From assembly GCA_009667805.1 (NCBI GenBank), contig CM019069.1:47674201-47738200 (forward strand): a stretch of DNA of 64,000 nt, read 5' to 3'. Positions 1-10,294 of the stretch are shown here, piece by piece (the stretch's first letter is position 1; each line of letters begins with the position of its first letter). Made by a program: the position numbers and the translations under genes. The stretch is from Leptobrachium leishanense. Its lineage: Eukaryota > Chordata > Amphibia > Anura > Megophryidae. The notes below the pieces were generated by a model. That model was not told the DNA's origin. It ran no database searches and saw only the letters and a list, made by a program, of their open reading frames with translations.

Positions 1-857
1 ACCCTTCCGCAGCATGCCGTGTAAAGCAGCAAAGAATATATAGATGTAATATTTTTTATTCCAGTTTCTAAAAACAGGACATTTGCAGAAGTAGAAAGAA
101 AAAAAAAAAATCCCTCTGGGTGGTTATTTTAGGATTGGCTCTCGAGACTGGCATTTGAAGAAAAACCAAATACTTTGAGCCATTTATAAACAACTGTCAT
201 GAAAGTAATTATTAATAAATAAAAACTGGATTTCGGTGTTAACCTAAACAAACCAGTGTGAGTGCTAGATCCCAGGTAGATGCTCAGAGCTGCACCCACA
301 TAGGGCTGGGAGGGATCAGACAGGTTAGGATCTGTTTAGATAGGAGGGATCTGAGGCACAGAGAGAAGAGATCTGATCTGAAGATTTGGTTCTTACACGA
401 TCAAGGTTAATTATTCTTCACACCTTTAATCCCAGCAAGCAGCAAAAGGGATCTGTCAGAGCTCACAGTATCCCAGTGATCACACAGCACAGCACTGAGT
501 ATATATATATGCACAGCCAAAGCACATCATCATCACCACACAAAGTGCCCATAATATGTGGCATGGAAGTGAGCAGTATGCAAGCCTTCTTGGCATTGTG
601 TGGCAAGCGGTGCACTGGTGCTACAGAAGGGCCCATGTGATACACTGGATCTCAGACACTTTGCCTCCCTGTGTCTGGGATACATTGTATCTGTGCATTG
701 CAAACCAGCAACTCCGCCCACCCCAACTGAGACAACACAAGCAGATTGCATGCACCGCACTCCCCGGCTGAGGAAGTGCCTAATTGTCAGCAGCTGTGCC
801 AAGGTAAACGGCCACTGAGCATGCAGATGGGTTTAGGCAACAACAGGAGCAACTGAG
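1..857. other. No gene recognised; presumed SLC25A12 intron 1
   Basis: AT-rich sequence with a short poly-A run near 97-110 and a purine-rich imperfect repeat around 306-385. None of the short open frames resembles a known protein. If the exon called at 864-875 is right, this is the start of the first intron of that minus-strand gene. The rest of the gene would lie outside the window to the left. Confidence 0.4.
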
Positions 858-863
858 AGTCAC

Positions 864-875
864 CTTGACCGCCAT
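864..875 (-). CDS. SLC25A12: Probable first coding exon of SLC25A12 (aralar1, mitochondrial aspartate/glutamate carrier)
   Basis: On the minus strand the sequence reads ATG GCG GTC AAG (M-A-V-K), followed at once by GTGACT, a usable splice donor. A first coding exon ending after M-A-V-K is what I expect for SLC25A12, the calcium-regulated mitochondrial aspartate/glutamate exchanger of the inner membrane. The start codon has a good context: A at -3 and G at +4. The DNA upstream of it, 880-960 on the plus strand, is GC- and CpG-rich like a promoter. In vertebrates SLC25A12 and HAT1 lie head to head a few tens of kilobases apart, and HAT1 begins 26.7 kb away here in that orientation. The match is only 12 coding bases plus a donor, so the call rests mainly on position and orientation. 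The remaining exons would lie left of position 1. Confidence 0.45.
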
Positions 876-965
876 GCTGACGCTGTGATGTCAGAGCTGC
901 TGGGAGGCGCGCTCTCGCCGGCCTCGGGGACGCGCGCTGTATGCTAATGAGCTGGGCGAGTAGGC
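876..965 (-). promoter_or_regulatory. CpG-rich putative SLC25A12 promoter and 5' UTR
   Basis: This short GC-rich block contains several CpGs (gcgcgctctcgccggcctcg and the bases after it), a CRE-like TGATGTCA near 885-895 and an octamer-like ATGCTAAT near 940. It lies directly upstream of the minus-strand ATG at 875. No TATA box is obvious, as is common for housekeeping genes. The transcription start cannot be fixed from sequence. Confidence 0.35.
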
Positions 966-1154
966 CCAGGCTGCTGCACAGCTGCTTCGACTGTCTTCAG
1001 GTTCTGCTGCCTGGCACAGGGCTGCACAAGGGCATTCCTAGACACCCTGCCTGGGCTAGAGTTACATTGCTCCACTCCAGAGGGTGGGTCCCTCTCCTTA
1101 TTTGTGCTCTGCCCTCCTTTATCTCCTTGTGGAGCAGGAAGAGGCAGGAGTCAT

Positions 1155-1390
1155 CATCAGTGTGTGTTTTATTTATATATAGACTGAGTGTGCCCACTGG
1201 CATCAGTGTGTGTTTTATTTATATATATATAGACTGAGTGTGCCCACTGGCATCAGTGTGTGTTTTATTTATATATAGACTGAGTGTGCCCACTGGCATC
1301 AGTGTGTGTTTTATTTATAGACTGAGTGTGCCCACTGGCATCAGTGTGTGTTTTATTTATATATAGACTGAGTGTGCCCACTGGCATCTG
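1155..1390. repeat. 46-bp minisatellite, five copies
   Basis: Units begin with CATCAGTGTGTG at 1155, 1201, 1251, 1297 and 1339, and a degenerate start follows at 1385. Each unit holds a short (AT)n stretch that varies in length between copies and ends in GTGCCCACTGG. The copies are nearly identical, so the expansion is recent or homogenised. Confidence 0.9.
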
Positions 1391-1500
1391 TGCAACAGGA
1401 GGAGCAAGGTATATAGGAAATAAAGGTGTGAGTGAGAGGTGAGGTGCATCAGAATTCCCAAATCAGGACTTAAATCTGCTGGAAATGGGGCAAAACACAT

Positions 1501-1686
1501 TCAGGGTTATTCAGAGAGTGGTGAAAACCAGGAGAATTGCCAGGAGAATGAACCATCTAGACAAAACAGACGATTTGGAAAGTGCGATAAATGTGAGAAT
1601 CTTTCTGGTTTGGCTATTTTGACCTAAAACTTTCACTTCTCCAGTCATTCTCCTGGTTTTCACCTCTCTCTCTGAATAACCCTGAT
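1501..1686. mobile_element. Short MITE with inverted ends CAGGGTTATTCAGAGAG
   Basis: The left end, 1501-1537 (CAGGGTTATTCAGAGAG then GTGAAAACCAGGAGAAT), is matched by its reverse complement at 1648-1686, giving an element of about 185 bp. A relative is found at about 39628-39808. There is no coding capacity. Confidence 0.65.
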
Positions 1687-1817
1687 TGCAATGAACTCCA
1701 TAAGGGTCAATGCATGGGTTTATTTAGGGACTCCAAATTCTGCTGACCCAAACACATACACACGTCAAAGAAATATGAACAAGTACAGAAACATGATCCC
1801 CCCCAAATCAAAGAAAT

Positions 1818-1890
1818 AGGTTTTATTTATTTGCAAAGTATTTTACCAGGAAGGATACATTGAGATTTCTCTCGTTTTCAAGTATTTGTT
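1818..1890 (-). mobile_element. 3' fragment of tRNA-derived SINE
   Basis: This is the antisense tail of the SINE best preserved at 35545-35735, recognised by TTTTACCAGGAAGGATACAT followed by a match to ...TTTCTCTCGTTTTCAAGTAT. The tRNA-like head is absent. Confidence 0.6.
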
Positions 1891-1999
1891 TATTTTCCTA
1901 TGTCAATAAACATGTAATTTTAAACAAAAGTATTTTATTTTAGAACAAGTGTTTTTTTTTTTTTAGATTTGCAACTACTTTTATTTTATTTTAGAGCAG

Positions 2000-2495
2000 G
2001 GGAAGCGACCATGGCCCGCGATTCTAAGCCAAGCTTGCGTCTCGGATGTAGCCATTTCCCCACGCGAGGTTACTGTACTTTAACATCTCTTATGCTTATT
2101 ACAGAGGACGTTAATTGTAACCTCCGCGTGGAAGCACAGGCTATTCCAAAGTAGCCTGCGCTTCCACACGGAAGACGGTATGTCACTGAGAAATACCAAC
2201 TCCTACAAGCTGGTGTTAAACACTCTCTAACCCCCCCCCCCCCATTACCCCATTAAATCCCATACTCCCCTCTCATCCTGTGTTGGAAGCAAATAGTTCC
2301 TAGTCTCCTTCTGTGGCTCTGCACGATTTCCGAGAGTGAGCGCACGCAGAGCTCATGGTCCGGACGTGCAATACTCCATGGCGTCCTATGGAATCCGCAA
2401 GCCGACACTCACAGTGGCATGGAGCGCGCTGCGCAACTGCTGGTATCAGAAAGCTTTGCACTTCATTCCGGGCAAGGTGCCCAAGATAGCAGCTA
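2000..2495. other. Unclassified intergenic DNA
   Basis: It contains an imperfect inverted pair (CACGCGAGGTTAC near 2060 and GTAACCTCCGCGTGG near 2117), a poly-C run near 2231-2243, and a moderately GC-rich stretch at 2310-2490 that is open in several frames. I recognise no protein there. Confidence 0.4.
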
Positions 2496-2496
2496 C

Positions 2497-2770
2497 CCCA
2501 GGGCTCGAGTCGAGCAGGAACGCGTGGGAACGGCGTTCCCGCACTTCTCCCGCTGCGGGAACGCAGCGTTCCCGCTGTGGCCCGAGCCCGAAAGGCTGGA
2601 GCAGGCGGCCGCCGCACATTGCCGGCGGCCGCGTGCTTCCTGTTAGAACGGCCCACTGACAGGAAGTGGAGCCGCTCGCCTGGCTGTTTAATCGATCCCA
2701 GGCGAGCGGCTGCACTTCCTGTCAGCGGCCATTCTAACAGGAAGCACGCGGCCGCTGGTGCAGAGAGGTG
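2497..2770. repeat. GC-rich hairpin bordering the satellite array
   Basis: Two arms of about 60 bp, roughly 2623-2688 and 2697-2760, are near-perfect reverse complements around a short loop with ATCGAT. Each arm contains CTTCCTGT, a run related to GCCGCTCGCC, and GCGGCCGC. A smaller inverted motif (GGGAACG/CGTTCCC) precedes it at 2518-2575. The right arm ends at the junction GAGAGGTGAGCTGGG, where the satellite starts. The same arrangement, inverted, ends the related array at 62350. Confidence 0.8.
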
Positions 2771-5170
2771 AGCTGGGGGGCATATCCATGAGCTGGGGGG
2801 CAAATCCATGAGCTGGGGGCACTATCCATGTAACGCGGGGGGGCATATCCATGAGCTGGGGGGGCAAATCCATGAGCTGGGGGCAGTATCCATGAGCTGG
2901 GGGGGCAAATCCATGAGCTGGGGGCAGTATCCATGTAACGCTGGGGGGCAGTATCCATGAGCTGGGGGGGCAAATCCATGAGCTGGGGGCAGTATCCATG
3001 TAACGCTGGGGGGTATATCCATGAGCTGGGGGCAGTATCCATGAGCTGGGGGGCATTTCCATGAGCTGGGGGGTATATCCATGAGCTGGGGGGTATATCC
3101 ATGAGCGGGGGGCAGTATCCATGTAACGCTGGGGGGCATATCCATGAGCTGGGGGCAATCCATGAGCTGGGGGCAGTATCCATGAGCTGGGGGGCATTTC
3201 CATGAGCTGGGGGCATATCCATGAGCTGGGGGCAGTATCCATGAGCTGGGGGCAGTATCCATGTAATGCTGGGGGCATATCCATGAGCTGGGGGGCATTT
3301 CCATGAGCTGGGGGGTATATCCATGAGCTGGGGGGCATATCCATGTGCTGGGGCATTTCCATGAGCTGGGGGCATTTCCATGTGCTGGGGGCATATCCAT
3401 GAGCTGGGGGGCATATCCATGAGCTGGGGGGCATTTCCATGAGCTGGGACATTTCCATGAGCTGGGGGGTATATCCATGAGCTGGGGCATTTCCATGAGC
3501 TGGGGGGCATATCCATGTGCTGGGGCATTTCCATGAGCTGGGGGGCATTTCCATGAGCTGGGGGGCATATCCATGAGCTGGGGGGTATATCCATGAGCTG
3601 GGGCATTTCCATGAGCTGGGGGGCATATCCATGAGCTGGGGGGCATATCCATGTGCTGGGGCATTTCCATGAGCTGGGGGCATTTCCATGTGCTGGGGCA
3701 TTTCCATGAGCTGGGGGGCATGTCCATGTGCTGGGGCATTTCCATGAGCTGGGGCATTTCCATGAGCTGGGGGGCATATCCATGAGCTGGGGGGCATATT
3801 CCATGTGCTGGGGCATTTCCATGAGCTGGGGGGCATTTCCATGTGCTGGGGCATTTCCATGTGCTGGGGCATTTCCATGAGCTGGGGGGCATGTCCATGT
3901 GCTGGGGCATTTCCATGTGCTGGGGCATTTCCATGAGCTGGGGGGCATATCCATGAGCTGGGGGGCATATCCATGAGCTGGGGGACATTTCCATGAGCTG
4001 GGGGGTATATCCATGAGCTGGGGCATTTCCATGAGCTGGGGGCATTTCCATGAGCTGGGGGGCATATCCATGTGCTGGGGCATTTCCATGTGCTGGGGCA
4101 TTTCCATGAGCTGGGGGGCATATCCCTGAGCTGGGGCATTTCCATGAGCTGGGGGGCATATCCATGTGCTGGGGCATTTCCATGAGCTGGGGGGCAATAT
4201 CCATGAGCTGGGGGCATTATCCATGAGCTGGGGCAATATCCATGAGCTGGGGCAATATCCATGAGCTGGGGGCAATTTCCATGAGCTGGGGCAGTATCCA
4301 TGAGCTGGGGGACAATATCCATGAGACCTGGGGGCATTATCCATGAGACCTGGGGGCACTATCCATGAGACCTGGGGGCATTATCCATGAGACCTGGGGG
4401 CATTATCCATGAGACCTGGGGCATTATCCATGAGACCTGGGGGCACTATCCATGAGACCTGGGGGCATTATCCATGAGACCTGGGGCATTATCCATGAGA
4501 CTGGGGGCAATATCCATGAGACCTGGGGGCATTATCCATGAGACCTGGGGCATTATCCATGAGACCTAGGGGCATATATCCAGGAGACCTGGGGGCATTA
4601 TCCATGAGACCTGGGGGCATTATCCATGAGAGCTGGGGCACATATCCATGAGACCTGGGGGCACTATCCATGAGACCTGGGGCATTATCCATGAGACCTG
4701 GGGGCAATATCCATGAGACCTGGGGGCAATATCCATGAGACCTGGGGGCACTATCCATGAGACCTGGGGGCATTATTCATGAGAGCTGGGGCCACTATCC
4801 ATGAGACCTGGGGGCACTATCCATGAGACCTGGGGGCATTAGCCATGAGAGCTGGGGCATATATCCATGAGACCTGGGGGCATTATCCATGAGACCTGGG
4901 AGCATATATCCATGAGACCTGGGGGCAATATCTATGAGACCTGGGGGCAATATCCATGAGACCTGGGGGCAATATCCATGAGACCTGGGGGCACTATCCA
5001 TGAGACCTGGGGGCATTATCCATGAGACCTGGGAGCATATATCCATGAGACCTGGGGGCATTATCCATGAGACCTGGGGGCATTATCCATGAGACCGGGG
5101 GGCATTATCCATGAGAGCTGGGGGCATCATCCATGAGAGCTGGGGCAATTATATCCATGTGAACTGGGAA
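2768..5170. repeat. 2.4-kb satellite of 20-22-bp units
   Basis: More than 100 tandem units. In block A, about 2768-4320, the unit is about 20 bp (CCATGAGCTGGGGGGCATAT with TTT, TGTGCTGG, or ATGTAACGCTGG variants). In block B, about 4320-5100, it is about 22 bp (CCATGAGACCTGGGGGCATT plus AT). The unit contains runs of five to six G. Because the minus-strand unit has no stop codon in any frame, three overlapping long open frames arise (up to 549 codons). These are a consequence of the repeat, not a gene. The same unit occurs in reverse orientation at 61936-62350. Confidence 0.95.
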
Positions 5171-5455
5171 AATATATCCATATAACCAGTGCCGTGTATA
5201 TTATTCTGGGGGTCCAGTGCTGTGTATATAATTCTGGAGGGTCTGGGCCTGGATATATATATAGATTATATATAAAACGCGTTAGTCCAGTTGCCAAAAT
5301 CGCGAGTATACCTGTACGTAGTGATACCTTTCACTGATCAGTATAGTTTCCAGTTTACACTCTTGTAAGCTTGTCTTTTAAATGTAAAGTTAACCCAATA
5401 AAAATGGTATCACCGGCTCGTCCGGCTATACTCGTGATATATATATTTTTTCTTC
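5171..5455. repeat. Degenerate satellite edge and AT-rich inverted motif
   Basis: The array decays into two copies of a roughly 28-bp unit (CCAGTGC.GTGTATAT.ATTCTGG, 5190-5245), followed by an (AT)n tract. From 5280 to 5445 there are inverted matches (CGCGAGTATACC near 5302 and GGCTATACTCGTGATAT near 5422), suggesting an old short transposon. Confidence 0.45.
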
Positions 5456-6275
5456 AGGTAATAGGGGTTGTGGAATTCGTGGGTGAGTTCCCTCACTTTT
5501 TTTCCCAGGACTTGACCCCTGATTGCTACCCCGGAATAAAACGTTAAAATGGAGACAGTGAGGTAAATCTGCAGGTGCACATCATCCTGCTTACCGTCTC
5601 CATTATAACGTCAATTTAGGAATAGGGACCATCTTTACTTCTTACGTGACTAGAAATATGTGACATTTATTACAATTATTATTAGGCTTCCCAAAAAACC
5701 CAGCCTATACTTTATGTTTAAACAATCATGTCAAATTTTCATGTGGAGTGGTGGGTTCAATGTGACATATCAATGGTTAATTGATGAGGTGAGATATTGG
5801 AGAGTTCCGACATGCATTATTTTAGAACTAACCCCCTTCTGTATGCTGATAATGCAGACCCTGTGTGACATTGTGCAACATAAGAGACACCATCTAGAGT
5901 TTTCATCCCAGCAATATTTCTAATAATTGTTTGGAACTAGATGTTCCTTTAGGTTCAAACCACCTGCCTTCAGATATGCGATCCAATAAATGAGAACCCA
6001 ATAGTTATTCAGAATAAATGACAGAGAAATGGTTTATTATCTAGAAATAGAGACCAAATTTTATTTATAATCAATTGATTTTGAATTAAAAAGTCCAAAA
6101 GATGGTTTTCTCTCATTTACCAATCCAGAGGAAGGCGAAAAAACTTGGACATATCTCTAGCAGTACGTCTCAAGCAAAAAAGCTAAAAAAATTCCTTCCT
6201 GACCCCATTTTAAGGCGGCCGGCTATATGGTAACGCATCCCTGGAGGTAAATAGTATTTAATTATAGATACTTAA
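5456..6275. other. Intergenic DNA with a dispersed 190-bp block
   Basis: Positions 5645-5835 match 17268-17455 in direct orientation; both include GCATGTGGAG-like, CAATGGTTAATTGA and GATATTGGAGA motifs. In both places a hAT-type relic follows. The rest shows nothing recognisable. Confidence 0.5.
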
Positions 6276-6277
6276 AT

Positions 6278-6412
6278 CAAGGTTTAGCAACCTTGGCTCT
6301 CCAGATGTTTTAGAGCTAAATTTCCCATGATGCTCAGCCAACCTAAAGACTGAATGAACATCACAGGAGATGAAGATCCAAAACACCTGAAAGGCCAGGG
6401 TTGCTGCTGACC
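6278..6412. mobile_element. hAT-Charlie-type MITE relic
   Basis: The left end reads GGTTTAGCAACCTTGGCTCT and the right end reads GCCAGGGTTGCTGCTGACCCC, its inverted partner. Between them is the common CCAGATGTTTT...TTTCCCATGATGCTCAGCC core. The same family is present at 17462-17573, 27830-27957 and 59682-59960. Confidence 0.65.
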
Positions 6413-7030
6413 CCTGACTTTGAAAGAAAAGGATCTTTTGGACGTGGTAAGGGATGAGACCCAAGGAGCAACGCTCGCTTCGCAGGAAAAATAATAAAAT
6501 TGGAACGATACAGAGATTTCGTGAAGAGTTTCCTCGTTTTAAAAAACAAAAGAAAAAAAAGGAGAGAACCAAGGAGCAATATGCGGGATGACAAGCTCGG
6601 AGTAACGCATAACCTAGCTCTGACACAGTAAACAATCAAGTTGAGCTACGTTGCTCCTCTGTTGTAATTCCTCACATTGCTCCATGGCGGTCATCCTTTG
6701 CTTTGTTCTTCATCTGTCAAGTTGCTCCTCATGCCTTGAGTTGCTCTTTGTCTATTCAGGACTGAGAAAAGAGGAGCAGAGTTCAGTGACTGCGAGCCCC
6801 AGTTTCTATGCCGACCTGTCTATTCTGATGTTGGAACTCTTGTGACATCATACATGGTCATGTGGGCAGCACTTTTCAGCCAATGCACATATATAGTTGA
6901 ACAACATAACAATATGGAAAATAAAGGCCTCACTAAGATTCTATCATAATTTATGGCTTCTCAGTAAACCATTTCTGAAAGCTGTATTTCCATATGTATA
7001 TCAAAATGATTCCTTTCCAATCAGTTACTG
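6413..7030. other. Unclassified intergenic DNA
   Basis: Nothing recognised. Several 60-125-codon open frames exist but show no family signature. Confidence 0.4.
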
Positions 7031-7662
7031 TTTCGGGATAAGAGCAGGGCCGGTGTTCTGCCAATCGAGCGAACTTGTCATAATGGCGAACCGCGTCACT
7101 TCCGGTGCACCTACGTCACCAAAAGTGAGACGGATCAGCTGGATACAGCACCGGAATGGCAGTGAAACCTCTGATCAGCTGCAGATAGGAAGGAATTCCT
7201 TCCTCATATAACACACAACACCCTCCCACGTCTCTGTATAGCGCACAAGTCTACTGACTGTGAGCCGCACACCCTGAATATATAGAGGAATCTCTAAATA
7301 CACACTGGCTATTTCAAGATTCCTCTATATATTCAGGGTGTGCGGCTCACAGTCGGTAGGCTTGTGCGCTATACACAGCCGTGGTAGGGGGGTCGTGTGT
7401 TATACAGAGTGCAGGGTTGGATGCGTGAGTTACACAGCAGGGTTGCATCACGTGACTGCAGTGGGCAGGCCCTGGATTGGTGTACGAGGAAGGAATTCCT
7501 TCCTATCTGCAGCTGATCAGAGGTTTCACTGGCATTCCGGATGCTGTATCCAGCTGATCCGCCTCACTTTTGGTGACGTATGTGCACCGGAAGTGATGCG
7601 GTTCGCCATTATGGCAAGTTCGCTCGATTGGCAGAACACCGGCACTAGTGTTTTTTTGGCCC
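7031..7662. mobile_element. Foldback element with about 165-bp inverted arms plus inner arms
   Basis: The outer arms 7046-7208 and 7488-7650 are near-perfect reverse complements. Shared blocks include CCGGTGTTCTGCCAATCGAG, GCGAACTTG, TCACTTCCGGTGCAC and GGAAGGAATTCCTTCC. A second inverted pair lies inside: 7237-7292 with GACTGTGAGCCGCACACCCT, and 7317-7371. The whole forms a long hairpin with no coding capacity. Confidence 0.85.
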
Positions 7663-7803
7663 AGGTGTAATGTACAACGCGGGGCCACCTTTTTGTATCT
7701 TTAATTTTTTTTTGCTTTTTTCCGATCTTTTATTTTTAGAGAATAGTTTTAATCCTCATTTCAGCAAACACATATTAAATTAATCAGAATACATAAATGC
7801 ATA

Positions 7804-7807
7804 ATAC
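7804..7807. repeat. Target site duplication of the provirus (left)
   Basis: ATAC immediately before the left LTR matches ATAC at 15880-15883 after the right LTR. A 4-bp duplication is typical of gammaretroviral integration. Confidence 0.85.
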
Positions 7808-8480
7808 TGTTACCGGAATCTGCTAGGTTCACTCGGGACGAAGCCGGACCGGACACGAGCAAGGATTGTCTGAACACGAGTCTCTTCAGGAAAGGCAAAC
7901 TTTATTTGTGACGTCACAAAATGCTCACACAGGATTAAATCGCAAAGAGTGAGCCCCGAACTCACCCCGACAAGGGGTTTTATACCCCGAATACATAATT
8001 AGGTACATCCCAATTAGCCCACCTCCCGGTGACACTATCCCACCCCACGTGGGTTAGTACCTCCCTTGGTCGATTACAAAGACATTCCATACATTGACCG
8101 TAAATTGGCAAACTTCATGTTAGTTTGACAGAAAGTGATTTGCTGCTACGCTCAATCCGGCCTGTGCCCACCTCCCTAGAGCCTGCTTATTTGTTGAAGA
8201 TAAGACCTGGTCTGTTTTCTACGTTCTTCTTTGTCTCGCTGCAGGCCTCTGTGACCTTGGTGTATCCATTTGTCATCCTGTCCCTCCGTGCCAAGAGCGG
8301 CCCGGATCTTCCTAAATTTTAATTGCTTCTCTGCTAATCTAACACATTCCTAAAATTCTATGTAAGCTTCATTCTAGTTTCAACTAAAATCTACCTAGTT
8401 ATATTCAAGCGAACCAATATTCTGAACAAGATGGCCGCCTGGCTCATAGCGGCGACCATCTTTGGCCTGGTTCTCTTTCA
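7808..8480 (-). repeat. 3' LTR of the provirus
   Basis: 673 bp, TG...CA ends. Read on the minus strand, the TATA box TATAAAA is at 7978-7984 and the polyadenylation signal AATAAA is at 7901-7906. A CRE palindrome TGACGTCA at 7909-7916 is intact here but mutated in the other LTR. An E-box CACGTG is present near 8047-8052. Confidence 0.95.
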
Positions 8481-8490
8481 TTCCCCCCTT
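8481..8490 (-). promoter_or_regulatory. Polypurine tract
   Basis: On the minus strand AAGGGGGGAA directly abuts the start of the 3' LTR. This is the position of the plus-strand DNA primer in reverse transcription. Confidence 0.85.
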
Positions 8491-8528
8491 GGCTCAAGCC
8501 TCAGGTTTTCTCCTGAGACTTGTAGCCA

Positions 8529-10259
8529 TTACACCCCACTAATATTATTCTTAAGTTCCTCGTACTTTAGGGGACCTATTTTCATTGGGAACATGTCTTG
8601 TGGGATAATCAGTGGTATCTTTTGTGTCCGTGTGGGTGTCAGTGCTCTCTTGCATAGTGGCCATAGACATAGCCCTATGCGGTACATCAGTGTCCCTACG
8701 ACCAAGATCACTACTAACATCAGAATCATGGATCCAATCTGTGAGATAAATCTCAGAATGGATCCGAACCAATCTCCGATTGCTCCGAACCCACGGAGTG
8801 GATTCCAGCCTTCAGCAGCGATCCGTCTTGCTGTGTTCTGCAACTGTGCTACTTTCTCCTGGTGATCTTGGATTACCTGGTAATAGTCAGGGACATTATG
8901 TGTGGTGTTCCTGATGAAGGTGCAACATTCATAATGCATTGTCATCTCACACAATACATTCAGGGCCGCACTGATCTGTTCTAGTGCCATATCATGTATC
9001 ATTTGTACCTTCCGTATCTCACGTACCTCCAGATTCAGCAACTGAATGTCCATGCTAGTCTTATTCAGAATCTCGTCCATCAGACTGGCATAACTGTTCA
9101 TTCTTACCATCAACTCTCTTCCCCATCCAGTCCATGCTGGTAGCCATGCCCATATTCGATCCGCCTTTCGAAACAGCTCTCTCTTCTGTTTCTCAAACAC
9201 CAGTGGGTACCTAGGGTGAAGTGCTGTGTCTGTATCCGTGTTATCTCCCCTTACTCTCTGTATTGGAATCAGTTTAGCCAAATAACACATTCCCGTTATT
9301 GTTGGTGGCACCCATGTGTAACACACCCTTCCACAACACACCTGGTATCCCCCTTTCAATATAAATGGTGACAGATGTAGTGTTCCTTTTGCTATTTCTA
9401 TCATCAGTTGTCTCAGTCGTTTCATCATATCCAACGCACTCTGTCTTCCATTTGTCACATTCGCAATCACCTCTTCCTGATCACTTGTGAGCTTTCTACA
9501 TCGTATGTATAGGAAATTTGACTGCTCTTTTGTGTTAAAGATGTAAATGTATGATGTCCAGTTGAACTTACTTGAATAACACCCTCCATCCTCGTTATTT
9601 GATTCTCTATCTGGTCCTAGTTGAAAGCACCATTCTGGTGGGTACACTGGCCCTATTATGGGGTACCCGGGACTGAATGATTCTGTTTTTTCCCTGGGTG
9701 CATCAAAGGCATGTATTGTGACATTTCCTGACGCAAACATACTCAAATTCATTGGAACAGAGGCAAATGGTATATGAATTGTCTCTGGGTGCAGTCTACT
9801 ACACACCCAGCATGCGGTTTGCCCAGACTTTTTAGCATAGTCATATTTAAATTGCACAAGTAAATGTCCTCTTGGCAAAATTTCGGACGTTGCCTCTCGC
9901 TTTTGTCTCCACATAGTACGATTCTCCATCACCGGGTGCGTACCATTCCAGATATGGGAGATATCCACTTTCTTGGTGGTGCTTGGGCACCTGGGGCATG
10001 CTCCATGCGAGAGTCCATAAATCAAGTTTGCAAGGTACAAAATCAGTACCACAAATGCCAAAATCCCTTGGGCAATTCTTTTCACAGTCACATAAACCCA
10101 ATCCCTCCCCACCGGAATTTCAAAAACAAAAGACATTTCCGGCTGATCAAAAGTCGGGGCCGGGCCCCTAAAAATAACCCTTTGGGCATCCCCCGGGGGA
10201 TCCTTTTGTTCCCCTGTTGGTGGATGGTCAGGCCTTATTGTGTCCGTCAAAACACCCAC
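8529..10259 (-). CDS. env: Retroviral envelope glycoprotein, uninterrupted 576-codon frame
   Basis: This is the Env precursor, which in the family forms surface (SU) and transmembrane (TM) subunits on the virion. Residues 1-62 are hydrophilic, followed by a hydrophobic segment at about 63-83, so the leader is unusually long; a later start at Met42 would shorten it. SU carries CWVC at 150-153, the CxxC motif expected for covalent SU-TM linkage, and several N-x-S/T sites. A basic KQKR at 357-360 could mark the SU/TM boundary. What follows is tryptophan-rich (WAWLPAWTGWG, 370-380) rather than the usual Gly/Ala-rich fusion peptide. TM has a cysteine motif with seven residues before the CC pair (C437, C445, C446), where gammaretroviruses normally have six. 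The membrane anchor is about 508-526, with a 50-residue tail. There is no stop or frameshift, in contrast with pol. Start choice is uncertain. Confidence 0.93.
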   Translation of the reverse strand: MGVLTDTIRPDHPPTGEQKDPPGDAQRVIFRGPAPTFDQPEMSFVFEIPVGRDWVYVTVKRIAQGILAFVVLILYLANLIYGLSHGACPRCPSTTKKVDISHIWNGTHPVMENRTMWRQKREATSEILPRGHLLVQFKYDYAKKSGQTACWVCSRLHPETIHIPFASVPMNLSMFASGNVTIHAFDAPREKTESFSPGYPIIGPVYPPEWCFQLGPDRESNNEDGGCYSSKFNWTSYIYIFNTKEQSNFLYIRCRKLTSDQEEVIANVTNGRQSALDMMKRLRQLMIEIAKGTLHLSPFILKGGYQVCCGRVCYTWVPPTITGMCYLAKLIPIQRVRGDNTDTDTALHPRYPLVFEKQKRELFRKADRIWAWLPAWTGWGRELMVRMNSYASLMDEILNKTSMDIQLLNLEVREIRKVQMIHDMALEQISAALNVLCEMTMHYECCTFIRNTTHNVPDYYQVIQDHQEKVAQLQNTARRIAAEGWNPLRGFGAIGDWFGSILRFISQIGSMILMLVVILVVGTLMYRIGLCLWPLCKRALTPTRTQKIPLIIPQDMFPMKIGPLKYEELKNNISGV

Positions 10260-10294
10260 TTGTTGAATATTTTGGGTGCTTTGAGTTAAATCTC

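Noticed and set aside
2688..4359. Three overlapping minus-strand open frames of 549, 541 and 460 codons with Pro/His/Gly/Trp/Met-rich repeats
   Set aside because: All three frames are open only because the satellite unit lacks stop codons in any minus-strand phase. There is no conserved domain, start context or splice signal.
8431..8865. 144-codon plus-strand frame at the provirus edge
   Set aside because: Antisense shadow of env and LTR; no independent evidence.
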